64,000 nucleotides of DNA from Nocardia uniformis NBRC 13702 (GCF_001613345.1 NZ_BDCE01000006.1:1-64000), one strand, 5' to 3'. Positions 8,498 through 17,207 are shown, counted from the first letter of the stretch. The notes: generated from the letters alone by a model not told the origin. Numbers and translations are program-made.

Positions 8498-9505
8498 ATG
8501 ACCATGCTGGCCGCGCGACTGCATCTGGGACCGCAGCGACGACTGGAACTCGAAGAGGTTCCGATCCCCGAACCGGGCCCGGACCAGGTGCTGGTCAAGG
8601 TGGAAGCCGCCGGGGTATGCCTGTCGGACGTACACCTCATCGACGGAACCCTGACGCCACTGTTCCTGAAGGGTGATGTGGTGACCCTCGGACACGAGGT
8701 GGCGGGCACGGTGCACACCCTCGGACCGAATGTCACGACCGCGCGGGTCGGGGATCGAGTGTTGTTGCAGGCCGGGGAGCTTCGCAATGGCGCGACCTTC
8801 ACCCGGGGCGTCGATTACGACGGCGGGTGGGCCGAGTACACGCTCGCGCGCGTCGATACCCTGGTGCCGATTCCGGATGAGCTGCCATTCGAGCAGGCCT
8901 GCTTCATTCCGGACGCGGTTTCCACACCATGGGCGGCGATTACCGCTACCGCCGAGGTGAAACCGGCGGAACCGGTGGGTGTTTGGGGGGTCGGCGGCCT
9001 CGGGGCGCACGGGGTGCAGCTGCTGCGCGTCATCGGCGCCGCACCGATTATCGCCGTCGATCCGCTTCCGGCCGCGCGGGAACGGGCGCTGGAACTCGGT
9101 GCGGACTTCGCCTTCGATCCCACCGATCCCGCACTGCGACAGAAGATCTGGGCCGCGAGCGGTAGCGGGCTCGCCGCCGCGTTCGATTTCGCCGGGGTCG
9201 CGGCGGTCCGTGAACAGGCCGTGACCTGCCTGGCGCCGCAGGGACGTCTGGTACTCGTCGGACTCACGGATAAGCCGATCAGCATTACCGGCGGGACGGC
9301 GTTCAGCTTCTTCCAGCAGCAGCTGCGCGGGCACTACGGATCGGCGCCGGAGCACGTCACGCAATTGGTGCGGCTGCAGGGGCTGGGTCGGATCGACTTC
9401 GCGCGCTCGGTCAGCGCGGTGGTGCCGCTGGCGGATGCCGCCAAGGCCGTCCACGCGCTGGAAGCCAAGGAGGGCAATCCGATCCGGATCGTGCTCCGGC
9501 CCTGA
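8498..9505 (+). CDS. Zinc-type alcohol dehydrogenase (MDR family)
   Basis: 335 aa medium-chain dehydrogenase/reductase. GroES-like domain first: catalytic-zinc ligands in GVCLSDVH (Cys) and GHEVAG (His-Glu), then the Rossmann motif GVWGVGGLGAHG around residue 170 and an acidic residue after the next strand (AVDP), which favours NAD. The structural-zinc lobe with four cysteines, normally after the catalytic His-Glu, is missing: the stretch between VLLQAG and GGWAEY has no cysteine. Substrate not predictable. The ATG at 8498 has a perfect GGAGGA upstream; the open frame to 8381 is not used. Monocistronic, followed by a palindromic repeat. Confidence 0.88.
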   Translation: MTMLAARLHLGPQRRLELEEVPIPEPGPDQVLVKVEAAGVCLSDVHLIDGTLTPLFLKGDVVTLGHEVAGTVHTLGPNVTTARVGDRVLLQAGELRNGATFTRGVDYDGGWAEYTLARVDTLVPIPDELPFEQACFIPDAVSTPWAAITATAEVKPAEPVGVWGVGGLGAHGVQLLRVIGAAPIIAVDPLPAARERALELGADFAFDPTDPALRQKIWAASGSGLAAAFDFAGVAAVREQAVTCLAPQGRLVLVGLTDKPISITGGTAFSFFQQQLRGHYGSAPEHVTQLVRLQGLGRIDFARSVSAVVPLADAAKAVHALEAKEGNPIRIVLRP

Positions 9506-9507
9506 GG

Positions 9508-9545
9508 GTGTGGATTCCGGCCAAAGCACGCCGGAATGACGGGAT
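9508..9545. repeat. REP-like palindromic element
   Basis: GTGGATTCCGGCC-AAAGCAC-GCCGGAATGAC forms a hairpin with an ATTCCGGC/GCCGGAAT stem. It begins right after the alcohol dehydrogenase stop, between two convergent genes, and may double as a terminator. A related element lies at 17297-17355. Confidence 0.5.
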
Positions 9546-9555
9546 GGCGGGGGAA

Positions 9556-10614
9556 TCAGGCGAGGCGGCGGTGGAAGGCCGTGGTCGATTCGCCGCTGGC
9601 GAGGTTCACGGTGACCACCTCGAGATCGGCCGCGCCCGCATCCAGGTTCAAGACCATGAAGCCGAGGTCCTCGTAGTTCTCGTACAGGGCCGGATTCGGG
9701 GCTTGCCCCTTGGCGCGGTCACCGTGAATGGATTTGGCGGCCGCACCGGAGATGAGCTGGCGGGTACCCCTGGTGTCCACGGTCGGGTCCAGCACCTGAA
9801 GCGAGTGGTCGTGGCCGGAGAAGAGGAACTGACAGCGGCCGAGCACGTGGTTCTCGAAGAAGCGTTTCACGTGAATCCCGTTGATGGGCTCGATATTCAA
9901 GCCCTCGTAATTGCCCGCGTTCCCATGCCCGCCATTGTTGAGGTACGGGTGGTGGGTGAGGACGATCTTCCACTCGGCGGTCGAATCCGCGAGCGCGCGA
10001 TCGAGCCAGGCGGCCTGCTCGGTCATGAACTGACCGTCCGCCGCCCAGTAGGGCGCGAATACCGGCGGCAGATAGGCGGCGATGGGATTCAGGTCCAGGA
10101 CGAAGAATTCGACCAGCGGCTGCTCCTGCGGGATTCGCACCGAGTAATAGCGAGACGGCATGTACCACCGCGCCGAACGCGCGTGATAGGCCACCTCATG
10201 GTCACCGCGCAGCAGCCAGCCGCCGTCACCCGGCAGGACCGAACTGTTGTCGTGATTGCCCTGCACCATGAGCCACGGGAAATCCAGGCCGTGGTTGGGA
10301 TCCTCGAATTTGGCGGCGAATTGGGCGTCGTCATCGGACCAGGGGCCGGATTCGTAGACATTGTCGCCCAGTCCCAGCGCCAGCGAGAAGGGTGTGCTGG
10401 CGTGCCGGGCGCGCATGGCGTCGGCGACCTGCCACTGCGGGCGCGCGCCGGTACCCGCGTCACCGGTAACGAGAATGCGCAGCGACGAGCCGGTGGGAAG
10501 GGGCGACTTGACGAGGCCCTCGACGGGTGCGGCAGGCGCGACCCCGGTCAGCGAGGCGACTCCGGTGACGCCCGCTACTGCGGTGGCTCCGGCAAGAAAG
10601 CCGCGGCGATCCAC
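9556..10614 (-). CDS. Tat-exported metallophosphoesterase (purple-acid-phosphatase type)
   Basis: About 352 aa. The N-terminus VDRRGFLAGATAVAG is a Tat signal (RRGFL) with an APAAP processing region. Calcineurin-like metal-binding motifs follow in order: GDAG, GDNVYESG, GNHD, THHPYLNNGG and GHDH. This arrangement resembles the ACP5/purple acid phosphatase branch, so it likely hydrolyses phosphomonoesters outside the membrane with two bound metal ions. GTG at 10614 is preferred to the TTG at 10620, which is only 3 bases from GAGGG. A perfect 16-bp palindrome 28 bp upstream of the start suggests repression by an unlinked regulator. Confidence 0.85.
   Translation of the reverse strand: MDRRGFLAGATAVAGVTGVASLTGVAPAAPVEGLVKSPLPTGSSLRILVTGDAGTGARPQWQVADAMRARHASTPFSLALGLGDNVYESGPWSDDDAQFAAKFEDPNHGLDFPWLMVQGNHDNSSVLPGDGGWLLRGDHEVAYHARSARWYMPSRYYSVRIPQEQPLVEFFVLDLNPIAAYLPPVFAPYWAADGQFMTEQAAWLDRALADSTAEWKIVLTHHPYLNNGGHGNAGNYEGLNIEPINGIHVKRFFENHVLGRCQFLFSGHDHSLQVLDPTVDTRGTRQLISGAAAKSIHGDRAKGQAPNPALYENYEDLGFMVLNLDAGAADLEVVTVNLASGESTTAFHRRLA
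9864..9877. other. parS-like ParB binding site within the phosphatase gene
   Basis: GTTTCACGTGAATC matches 13 of 14 positions of the parS core GTTTCACGTGAAAC. It lies inside a coding region, as many parS sites do, about 8 kb from the other candidate at 1817. Confidence 0.5.
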
Positions 10615-10641
10615 ACTCAATTTCCCTCACCCTTCGTCGTC

Positions 10642-10657
10642 TTGGTCGACCGACCAA
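10642..10657. promoter_or_regulatory. Perfect 16-bp palindromic operator candidate
   Basis: TTGGTCG-AC-CGACCAA has 7-bp arms with a 2-bp centre. It lies in the divergent region between the phosphatase (starts 10614) and the DUF445 gene (starts 10793). The layout is typical of TetR-family operators; no linked TetR gene is present, so the regulator is unknown. A TTGACA hexamer occurs at 10716-10721. Confidence 0.45.
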
Positions 10658-10792
10658 AGTATTCACCGCGTGAGCAGACCTCGCGCGACTAGCCCGAAAA
10701 CAGCGGCCGACCCTTTTGACAGCACCCGATGCCGGTGAGAGTGTTAGCCACACTATTTCTCACCACCGGCACGGCTGCAGGGGGACGCTGCG

Positions 10793-12148
10793 ATGACGAT
10801 ACTGGCCTCGGGGCTCTTCATTGATTGGGAGCAACTCACCGGCCAGCCGAAACTCGTCGTCGACCTGGTGAGTTTCGCGCTCTTCGCCGGTGTCGCCGGG
10901 TGGCTCACCAACTGGACCGGCGTGCTCATGCTCTTCTGGCCGATCCACTTCAAGGGCTTCCGCATTCCGGGCCTCGATATTCTCTACCCCTACTTCCCGC
11001 GCCGGGTCCAGGTGCTGCCGACCTTCTCTCCGGATGGCAAAGAACTCGGATTCCAGGGCTTCATTCCGGCCCGCGCCGAGAAGATGGCCAGTATCTGTGT
11101 GGACAAGGCGCTCATGCGGATCGGCAGTCCCCGCGATTTCATCCACGAACTCGACCTCGAGGGTATTGCCGACTACATCGCCGAGATCGCGCGCAAACAG
11201 GTCGAGACAATCGTCGACGAGATCATGAACCGGGAGAACCCGGAGCTGTGGGCCACCGCACCGCGCGCGGTGCGGCAGATCATCTACCAGCGGGTGGAGC
11301 GCGAACTGCCCGCGCTGGCACGGCTGTCCTTCAAACACCTCGGCGATAATGTCGACCAGCTCATCGACATCAAGGATTTCGTCATCCGGTACCTGCGGGA
11401 CAACCCGTACATCCTCAAGGACCTGACGACCACCATCGCCGCTCCCGAACTGAAGTTCATGGTGCGCATCGGCTTGCTCGGCGCACCCTTCGGTGTGCTG
11501 CTGGCGCTGTATCTGAGTGTGCATCACGACATTGCGGTAATCGGCTGGCTGCCCAGCTGGTTCATTGTGCTGGCGGTGTCGGCGGCCATCGGTGTAATCG
11601 TCAATGTCATTGCCGTCAAGATGGTGTTCGAGCCCGGTGATCCACAGCCGCGCTACAAGTATCTGTGGAAGCAGGCGCTGCTGGCCAAGCGGCAGCCCGA
11701 GGCGGCCGAGGATTTGGCACATATCCTCGCCTACCAGGTGCTGACCCTGCCGAATCTGGCCAAGGAACTGCTCGACGGACCCAATGGCGATAAGACCCGG
11801 CAGCTACTGGAACGGCTCATCTCCGAATCCATCCACCGCCAGCTGGGTCCGGCCACCTCGATGGTGCGCGCCGCGTTCGGTCGGCGGCAGTTCGACAATC
11901 TGAAGGTCGGGGCGGTCGGCGCGGCGGTGGGACTCGCCCCCAGCCTGGTCGAGGACGAGGCCTTCGCGGCCGAACAGGCCGAGAAGATCAATGAATTCGC
12001 CGCCCGAAAGCTCCAGCAGCTCACTCCTGGCGAATTCATGGAGATGTTCTACGCCTCCGTGGAACAGGACGCCTGGCTGCTGTACCTGCACGGTGCGATA
12101 CTCGGCCTGGGCGTCGGCGCCATGCACCTAATCCTCTTCGGCTGGTAG
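10793..12148 (+). CDS. DUF445 family membrane protein
   Basis: 451 aa. Hydrophobic segments sit near the N-terminus (LVSFALFAGVAGWLTNWTGVLMLFW), around residues 220-280 (two helices, GLLGAPFGVLLALYL and WFIVLAVSAAIGVIVNVIAVKMVF) and at the extreme C-terminus (LHGAILGLGVGAMHLILFGW). The GWLTNWTGVLMLF and NVIAVKMVFEP pieces are the paired DUF445 signatures. Between them are long charged helices. The family has no established biochemical function; a membrane structural role is only a guess. The ATG at 10793 follows GGGGGACG. No partner gene; followed by repeat copy A. Confidence 0.85.
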   Translation: MTILASGLFIDWEQLTGQPKLVVDLVSFALFAGVAGWLTNWTGVLMLFWPIHFKGFRIPGLDILYPYFPRRVQVLPTFSPDGKELGFQGFIPARAEKMASICVDKALMRIGSPRDFIHELDLEGIADYIAEIARKQVETIVDEIMNRENPELWATAPRAVRQIIYQRVERELPALARLSFKHLGDNVDQLIDIKDFVIRYLRDNPYILKDLTTTIAAPELKFMVRIGLLGAPFGVLLALYLSVHHDIAVIGWLPSWFIVLAVSAAIGVIVNVIAVKMVFEPGDPQPRYKYLWKQALLAKRQPEAAEDLAHILAYQVLTLPNLAKELLDGPNGDKTRQLLERLISESIHRQLGPATSMVRAAFGRRQFDNLKVGAVGAAVGLAPSLVEDEAFAAEQAEKINEFAARKLQQLTPGEFMEMFYASVEQDAWLLYLHGAILGLGVGAMHLILFGW

Positions 12149-12222
12149 CACGACGACAGCGAAAACCAGCACGCGTGCTTGCATTTTCCGCACCCCGCTG
12201 CGATGCTAGCGATCACGAACGC

Positions 12223-12352
12223 GACAACTGATTTCGCAACGGTAGGGGTAACTCCCCGGGTACGCCCACAATCGGTTCGGCACCCAACCGCCGGCACGCG
12301 TGCATAAATATCAACGGCTCTCAGCCCCGCGCTGAAGATTCGGAGAGGCGGA
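12223..12352 (+). repeat. Dispersed 130-bp repeat, copy A
   Basis: Starts GACAACTGATTTCG and ends GGAGAGGCGGA. Shares with the other copies the blocks GGGGTAACTC, ACGCCC, ATCGGTTCGGC, CCGGCACGCGTGC and ACGGCTCTCAGCC. Its tail supplies the Shine-Dalgarno (GGAGAGG, 7 bases before the GTG) of the next gene. Located between the DUF445 and TIGR03084 genes, same orientation as both. Confidence 0.85.
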
Positions 12353-12355
12353 ACT

Positions 12356-13144
12356 GTGGACATAGAGGCACTGCTCGGTGATTTCACCGCCGAGTGCGAA
12401 GACCTGGACCGATTGGTCGCCGACCTCGATCCCACCGAATGGCAGCGGCCCACGCCCGCGCCCGGCTGGAGCATTGCCCATCAGATCGCCCACCTCGCCT
12501 GGACCGACGAGGTCGCACTGCTGTCGGCCACCGATAGCGCCACGTTCGCCGCACTGGTGGAAGCCGCCGCACCAAAAGCGCTCACCTTCGTGGACGAGGC
12601 CGCCGAGGCGAAGGCCACCACACCTGCCCCGGAACTGCTCGCCGAATGGCGCACCCGGCGAACGGCTTTGGTCGAGGCGCTGCGCAATGTTGCCGCCGGC
12701 ACCAAACTTCCGTGGTTCGGCCCGCCCATGAGCCCGGCCTCCATGGTCACCGCGCGGCTCATGGAGACCTGGGCGCACGGACAGGATGTCGCCGACGCAC
12801 TCGGCATCGAACGCACACCGACCGCGCGAATTCGCCATATCGCCCATCTCGGCGTGCGCACCCGCAACTACGCCTACCTGGTGCACGGACGTACCGCACC
12901 GGCCGAGGACTTCCGCGTCGAACTCGCCGCACCCGACGGCAGCGTGTGGACCTGGGGGCCGGAGGCTGCGACACAGCGAATCACCGGATCTGCCTTGGAT
13001 TTCTGTCAGCTCGTCACCCAGCGCCGCCATATCGACGACCTGGCGCTCCATGCCGTCGGCCCGGATGCCACCGAATGGCTCACCCTCGCACAGGCTTTCG
13101 CCGGTCCCCCCGGAAAAGGCCGAACGGCAGGTCAGTTCGCCTGA
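12356..13144 (+). CDS. TIGR03084 family protein (mycothiol-isomerase/DinB-like fold)
   Basis: 262 aa. The N-terminal half has the four-helix metal-binding plan of the mycothiol-dependent maleylpyruvate isomerase/DinB superfamily: [18 protein letters not shown] provides one histidine and [11 protein letters not shown] another. The C-terminal half carries the TIGR03084-specific region and [10 protein letters not shown]. Family members are presumed to use mycothiol and a divalent metal, but their reactions are unknown. The GTG at 12356 is set by GGAGAGG, which belongs to repeat copy A. No operon partner. Confidence 0.83.
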   Translation: MDIEALLGDFTAECEDLDRLVADLDPTEWQRPTPAPGWSIAHQIAHLAWTDEVALLSATDSATFAALVEAAAPKALTFVDEAAEAKATTPAPELLAEWRTRRTALVEALRNVAAGTKLPWFGPPMSPASMVTARLMETWAHGQDVADALGIERTPTARIRHIAHLGVRTRNYAYLVHGRTAPAEDFRVELAAPDGSVWTWGPEAATQRITGSALDFCQLVTQRRHIDDLALHAVGPDATEWLTLAQAFAGPPGKGRTAGQFA

Positions 13145-13459
13145 CCTGCCGTAACCTCCGACCCCCGGAACGGGAGCGGGCGAGCGTCACCGTTGATGCG
13201 CCGTGCCTGGTGCCGACCGGACGCCGTTGGCCGGAGGTTTTCGATGGCAGTCGAAAATGACGCTCGCCAGCTATCGAAATATTTACCCCCGCGCCGGCTT
13301 CCGGAAACCCCCGCGATACCCCGTTTGCCGAGCTGTGATCCTGCTCTCATCGTGAACTGGTGTAACCGCGCGGCACCGTAACCTGGACGCGCGTACGACT
13401 TTCAATGGTGCGGGTCGTTCGCTGCAGGGGAGCAGGGGAGTAGGGAAAGGACCGCACCA
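13145..13459. other. 315-bp intergenic region
   Basis: No convincing gene. Two copies of GTAACC occur 16 bp apart near 13361-13383, and AAGGA (about 13447-13451) is the ribosome binding site of the next gene. The region probably carries that gene's promoter. Confidence 0.4.
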
Positions 13460-14266
13460 ATGTCGCAGTACGTCGCGACGCGGAGCGCGACCGCCCGGAA
13501 AGCTCGGCGCGCCGCACAGATTCTCCGTCACACCGCAGTTGTCACCGCGGGCATGACCAGTATCGGCCTCACCGTCGCCGCGGGTAGCTATATCGCCAAT
13601 GAGATGGCGGCGGCGCAGCGGCCCGAAGCCGCGATCGCCGCACCACCCGCACCGAACCAACCCACCTGGAATCCCGGGCCGGGCGGGAGCGTCGACCGTG
13701 TCGATATCGCGCCCATTGCCGAAAGTATCGGGCTCGCATCGATCTTCGCCGCCTTGCCCCGCGAATCCACGGTGCTGGTCGACGAGCCTTCCGCCGGCGC
13801 AGCGGATCGGCAGCAGCCGAATTCGCCCGGATTCACCGGAAATCTGCGGCTGGGCACTACCTACCTGGGCGCGCAAGTCGTTCCGGTACTACGCAATTCG
13901 GTCGCAGTCACACTGGACACCAATGTGTTCGGCACGGTCATCGACATGGTTCTACCCAGCGGGGTAGCTGAACAGCTCGACATCGGCCCGGCCGGAACCA
14001 CCCGGCTGCACACCGAATTCGATATGAAGCGCGGTGAGGTGACACTGGTCGTCTCCGATTCAGCGCTCGGCAGGGTCGGTGTACAGCTGGCACGCCACCC
14101 AGCACCGGCCGCCACCAACGCGGAGGAGCCGGTTCCCGAGCGAGTGGAGAGCACGCCGTCACCGGAAGCGATCGATACGGCGGGCACCGATCGTGCGGTG
14201 CCATCCGATACGCGGGAGCTAGAACATCCCGGCGCGCCCGAACCCGCGGACCTCACCGCTGTGTGA
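13460..14266 (+). CDS. Secreted or membrane-anchored hypothetical protein
   Basis: 268 aa, not recognised. The N-terminus is basic (ATARKARRAAQILRH) and then hydrophobic (TAVVTAGMTSIGLTVAAGSYIA, about residues 29-51), a signal peptide or signal anchor. A Pro/Ala linker follows, then a beta-rich domain (residues 110-210: LRLGTTYLGAQVVPVLRNSVAVTLDTNVFG), and an acidic, Pro/Thr-rich tail. No catalytic motif or cysteine pair is evident. The ATG follows AAGGA at a good distance. It stands alone; a cell-envelope role is the most that can be inferred. Confidence 0.75.
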   Translation: MSQYVATRSATARKARRAAQILRHTAVVTAGMTSIGLTVAAGSYIANEMAAAQRPEAAIAAPPAPNQPTWNPGPGGSVDRVDIAPIAESIGLASIFAALPRESTVLVDEPSAGAADRQQPNSPGFTGNLRLGTTYLGAQVVPVLRNSVAVTLDTNVFGTVIDMVLPSGVAEQLDIGPAGTTRLHTEFDMKRGEVTLVVSDSALGRVGVQLARHPAPAATNAEEPVPERVESTPSPEAIDTAGTDRAVPSDTRELEHPGAPEPADLTAV

Positions 14267-14474
14267 CACTTCCTCAGATGTCGCAACTAGTTCCTCGATC
14301 CATCGCATTTCGATGTATTGACTTGGTAGTTAACGCTATTGTGAGGACTCCTGGCCGATGTCGATGCCGCCCGCAATGTCCTCGGACGTTCCGGGGATCG
14401 GGTTGGCTGGTTGTCATGGTCCAGGGATCGGGTACTTGCGCAGTTGGATCGGGGATTCACCACTCGGTGGCGGT

Positions 14475-15770
14475 ATGACCCGACCTGGGTGCGGGAGCGT
14501 CCCACACGACGCGGTCGCAGTACCGCTTCTTCGCCTCCGGCGGAGTCAATCGCGGCCGAGGAACGAATCTCCAAGGTCTCGAATACTGTACGACTACTGC
14601 GTGATCGGTGGCGGGATCGTCGGTGTGGCCACGGCGCACCGAGTCCTGTCCCGGCATCCCGGCGCGAGTCTGCTGCTGCTGGAGAAGGCGGATGCGCTGG
14701 CCGGGCATCAGACCGGGCACAACAGCGGTGTCATCCACTCGGGAATCTATTACGAGCCCGGCAGTTTGAAGGCGCGGCTGTGCCGCGAGGGTGCGCGGCG
14801 GACCAAGGAATTCGCGATCGCCCACGACATTCCCTTCCAGGTCTGCGGCAAGCTCCTGGTGGCCACGGATTCCGCCGAACACGCGCGCATGCTGGCCCTG
14901 TACGAGCGGTCGATCACCAATGGTGTCGAGGTGGAGCTGCTCGATGCGGCCGAGCTGGTGCGACGCGAACCCCATGTGACCGGAGTCGGCGCACTGTTCG
15001 TTCCCGACACCGGGATCATCGACTATCGGCGGGTGACCGAGGCGCTGGCGACCCGGGTGCGGACCGCGGGTGGCGAGATCGTGGTGGGGGCCGAGGTGAC
15101 GGCCATCGATGAAAGCGGCGACGCGGTAACCGTTTCCGGTCCCGCCGGATCGTGGCGGGCACGTCGGCTGGTGGCGTGCGCCGGGCTACAGGCCGATCGG
15201 ATGGCCCGGATGGCCGGACTGCGGATCGAGCTGCGGATCGTGCCGTTCCGGGGTGAGTACTACCAGCTACCGCCCGCCCGTCAGGGTCTGGTCCGAACAC
15301 TCATCTACCCGATTCCCGATCCCGAGTTACCGTTTCTGGGCGTGCATTTGAGCCCGACCATCGACGGCGACCTGACGGTGGGGCCGAATGCGGTGCTGGG
15401 ACTGTCACGGGAGGGCTACCGCAAGGGCAGCATCGATCCGCGGGACGCGCGAGAGGTGCTGGGATTCCCTGGTTTCCACCGGGTGGCCGCGGCCAATGTG
15501 CGAACGGGCCTGCGCGAACTGCGCAATTCGCTGTTCAAGCGGGGTTACCTGGCCGAATGTCGGCGCTACTGCCCGGAACTCACCATCGAGGATCTGCGGC
15601 CGCGCGAGGCGGGCATCCGGGCGCAGGCGGTATTGCGCGACGGCACGCTCGTCCACGACTTCCTGATCGAGCGAACCGCACGATCGGTGCACGTCCTCAA
15701 TGCGCCCTCACCGGCGGCCACCTCGGCGCTGCCCATCGCCGATCACATCGTCAATGAATTGGACGCCTGA
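14475..15770 (+). CDS. lhgO: FAD-dependent L-2-hydroxyglutarate oxidase family protein
   Basis: DAO-family flavoenzyme. The FAD dinucleotide fold YDYCVIGGGIVGVATAH is followed by the hallmark HQTGHNSGVIHSGIYY and later FRGEYYQLPP and LGVHLSPTIDGDLTVGPNA, all typical of LhgO/YgaF. It oxidises L-2-hydroxyglutarate to 2-oxoglutarate with O2 or quinone as acceptor. Start is uncertain: the family normally begins at YDYCVIGGG, but the two codons there are ATA and CTG. The nearest usual in-frame start is ATG 14475, giving 431 aa with an atypical 37-residue leader. C-terminus is complete (HIVNELDA). Confidence 0.8.
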   Translation: MTRPGCGSVPHDAVAVPLLRLRRSQSRPRNESPRSRILYDYCVIGGGIVGVATAHRVLSRHPGASLLLLEKADALAGHQTGHNSGVIHSGIYYEPGSLKARLCREGARRTKEFAIAHDIPFQVCGKLLVATDSAEHARMLALYERSITNGVEVELLDAAELVRREPHVTGVGALFVPDTGIIDYRRVTEALATRVRTAGGEIVVGAEVTAIDESGDAVTVSGPAGSWRARRLVACAGLQADRMARMAGLRIELRIVPFRGEYYQLPPARQGLVRTLIYPIPDPELPFLGVHLSPTIDGDLTVGPNAVLGLSREGYRKGSIDPRDAREVLGFPGFHRVAAANVRTGLRELRNSLFKRGYLAECRRYCPELTIEDLRPREAGIRAQAVLRDGTLVHDFLIERTARSVHVLNAPSPAATSALPIADHIVNELDA

Positions 15771-15898
15771 CCACTTATTGCCATTCCGGCAACGATTCAG
15801 CGATTCCGCTGTGCCATCGCAAGTTATCCACCGGTAACCCTGACAATAAAGAGGATGGATGTAGTACTTTTAGCGAAGCCGTGGGACAGGGAGCACCT

Positions 15899-16399
15899 AT
15901 GGGCCACATCAAAGTCGCGAGCGACGTCGGAGCGCCCGTGGAGGTCGCGTTCAGGTACACGGACAACCATACGTTCGTGCCTGACTGGGCCTTCCTCGTC
16001 GCAGCCTTCGAACCCGTCGGTGATACCGACCACGGTTCGGGAGCTACCTTCGCATGCAGGCTGCGGGTCGGCCCGTGGCATCCAACGGTCGAGTGTGAGA
16101 TCACCGAGTACCGGCGCAACGCCGTCATCGAGTTCACACTCCGCAGGCGCCGACCGGGGAAGGCGGCGCCTGCGGACTCCCCACTGGTGGCCATCTGCCT
16201 GCGCTTCGATCCTTTGGGCTACGGTCGATCCGTGATCACCTCCGAGGCGGAGTACTTCGAACCGCCCGGTCTTATGGGTCGCCTGTGCTCGCGAATGCTC
16301 CATCCCGCCGTACAATCGGCGGTGCGACGCACCGAATCGCAATTGCGAAGGGAGATAGAGGAATTCCACGGAACGGATCTTGTCGGTCGGATTGCGTAG
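15899..16399 (+). CDS. SRPBCC family protein (polyketide cyclase/START-like)
   Basis: 166 aa. The opening HIKVASDVGAPVEVAFRYTDNHTFVPDWAFLV is a typical SRPBCC first strand and helices, followed by alternating strands (GATFACRLRVGPWHPTVECEITEYRRN) and a long C-terminal helix. Such proteins bind hydrophobic ligands; none is predictable. The ATG at 15899 has GGGAG 5 bases upstream and is preferred to the GTG at 15881. RNase HI begins 10 bp after the stop, so the two are probably co-transcribed. Confidence 0.78.
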   Translation: MGHIKVASDVGAPVEVAFRYTDNHTFVPDWAFLVAAFEPVGDTDHGSGATFACRLRVGPWHPTVECEITEYRRNAVIEFTLRRRRPGKAAPADSPLVAICLRFDPLGYGRSVITSEAEYFEPPGLMGRLCSRMLHPAVQSAVRRTESQLRREIEEFHGTDLVGRIA

Positions 16400-16409
16400 G
16401 GTGCCAAGC

Positions 16410-17207
16410 ATGATCATCGTGAGCACCGACGGATCGTGCCTGCGTAATCCAGGTGGCGCCATCGGCTGGGCCTGGGTGAATCACGCGGGCGGATCGGCCA
16501 GCGGCGGAGCTCCCTCGGGCACCAATCAAATCGCCGAGCTACGTGCGCTATTGGAGGCCGTTCGCGCACATACCGGTTCCGAACCTCTGCTCATCGAAAG
16601 CGATTCCCTCTACGCCATCAAATGCGCCTCGGAGTGGATCAATGGCTGGCGACGCAATGGCTGGCGCACCTCCACCGGCGCGGCGGTGAAGAACGTCGAG
16701 CTCATCAGGCTGATCGACGAAGCCATCGCCAGCCGACCCGGACCCGTGCGATTCCGCTGGGTACGCGGGCACGTCGGCAATTACTTCAATGAGATGGCCG
16801 ACAAACTGTGCGGTGAGGCCGCGCGCGCGGTCGCCGCGAGCGCCCTGCCCGACCCGGATCTGGCCGAGTTCGAACCGACCGATACCGGCCCCGAAGTCGA
16901 TTCGGCGCCCACCACACCGATCCCTGTTGTGCCTCGCGCGACCGCCGCTCGCACAACGAAGCCGGTCGCCACTCGGAAGCCGGTCAGCGCGAAGACCAGC
17001 TCGGCGAAGACCAGCTCGGTTACCGCCCCGGCCGAATCGATGTCCGCCTCGGCTGAAACCAGTGCCCAGGCCAATTCGGTCACCGCCTCGGGCCAATCGG
17101 CCGCAGCCGAACCCGGCGCACTCGCGACCACCATCGCAGCTTCCGGAACGCTGCGCCGTCGCCCCACAGCGAAGGCACCGGACCCGGACGCGCTCACCCT
17201 GTTCTGA
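16410..17207 (+). CDS. rnhA: Ribonuclease HI with low-complexity C-terminal tail
   Basis: 265 aa. Residues 1-140 form an RNase HI domain with the full catalytic set: Asp7 (STDGSC), Glu43 (IAELRALLEAV), Asp65 (ESDSLYAI), His121 (RGHVGN) and Asp131 (MADKL). It cleaves RNA in RNA-DNA hybrids in the cytosol. The last ~115 residues are a Thr/Ala/Ser/Pro-rich tail with near-repeats (SAKTSSAKTSS), ending in LRRRPTAKAPDPDALTLF. Standard RNase HI is about 155 aa, so the tail is an addition. The ATG at 16410 is preferred, with TAGGG 8 bases upstream. Confidence 0.88.
   Translation: MIIVSTDGSCLRNPGGAIGWAWVNHAGGSASGGAPSGTNQIAELRALLEAVRAHTGSEPLLIESDSLYAIKCASEWINGWRRNGWRTSTGAAVKNVELIRLIDEAIASRPGPVRFRWVRGHVGNYFNEMADKLCGEAARAVAASALPDPDLAEFEPTDTGPEVDSAPTTPIPVVPRATAARTTKPVATRKPVSAKTSSAKTSSVTAPAESMSASAETSAQANSVTASGQSAAAEPGALATTIAASGTLRRRPTAKAPDPDALTLF

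Noticed and set aside
12168..12179. Palindrome AGCACGCGTGCT after the DUF445 gene as an eighth repeat copy
   Set aside because: Shares only the GCACGCGTGC core with the repeat; flanking blocks are absent. It may be a weak terminator.
12223..12352. Interpretation of the 130-bp repeat as an IS remnant or classic MITE
   Set aside because: Copies show no terminal inverted repeats (GACAACTG at one end, GGGGAGGCGG at the other) and no obvious target-site duplications.
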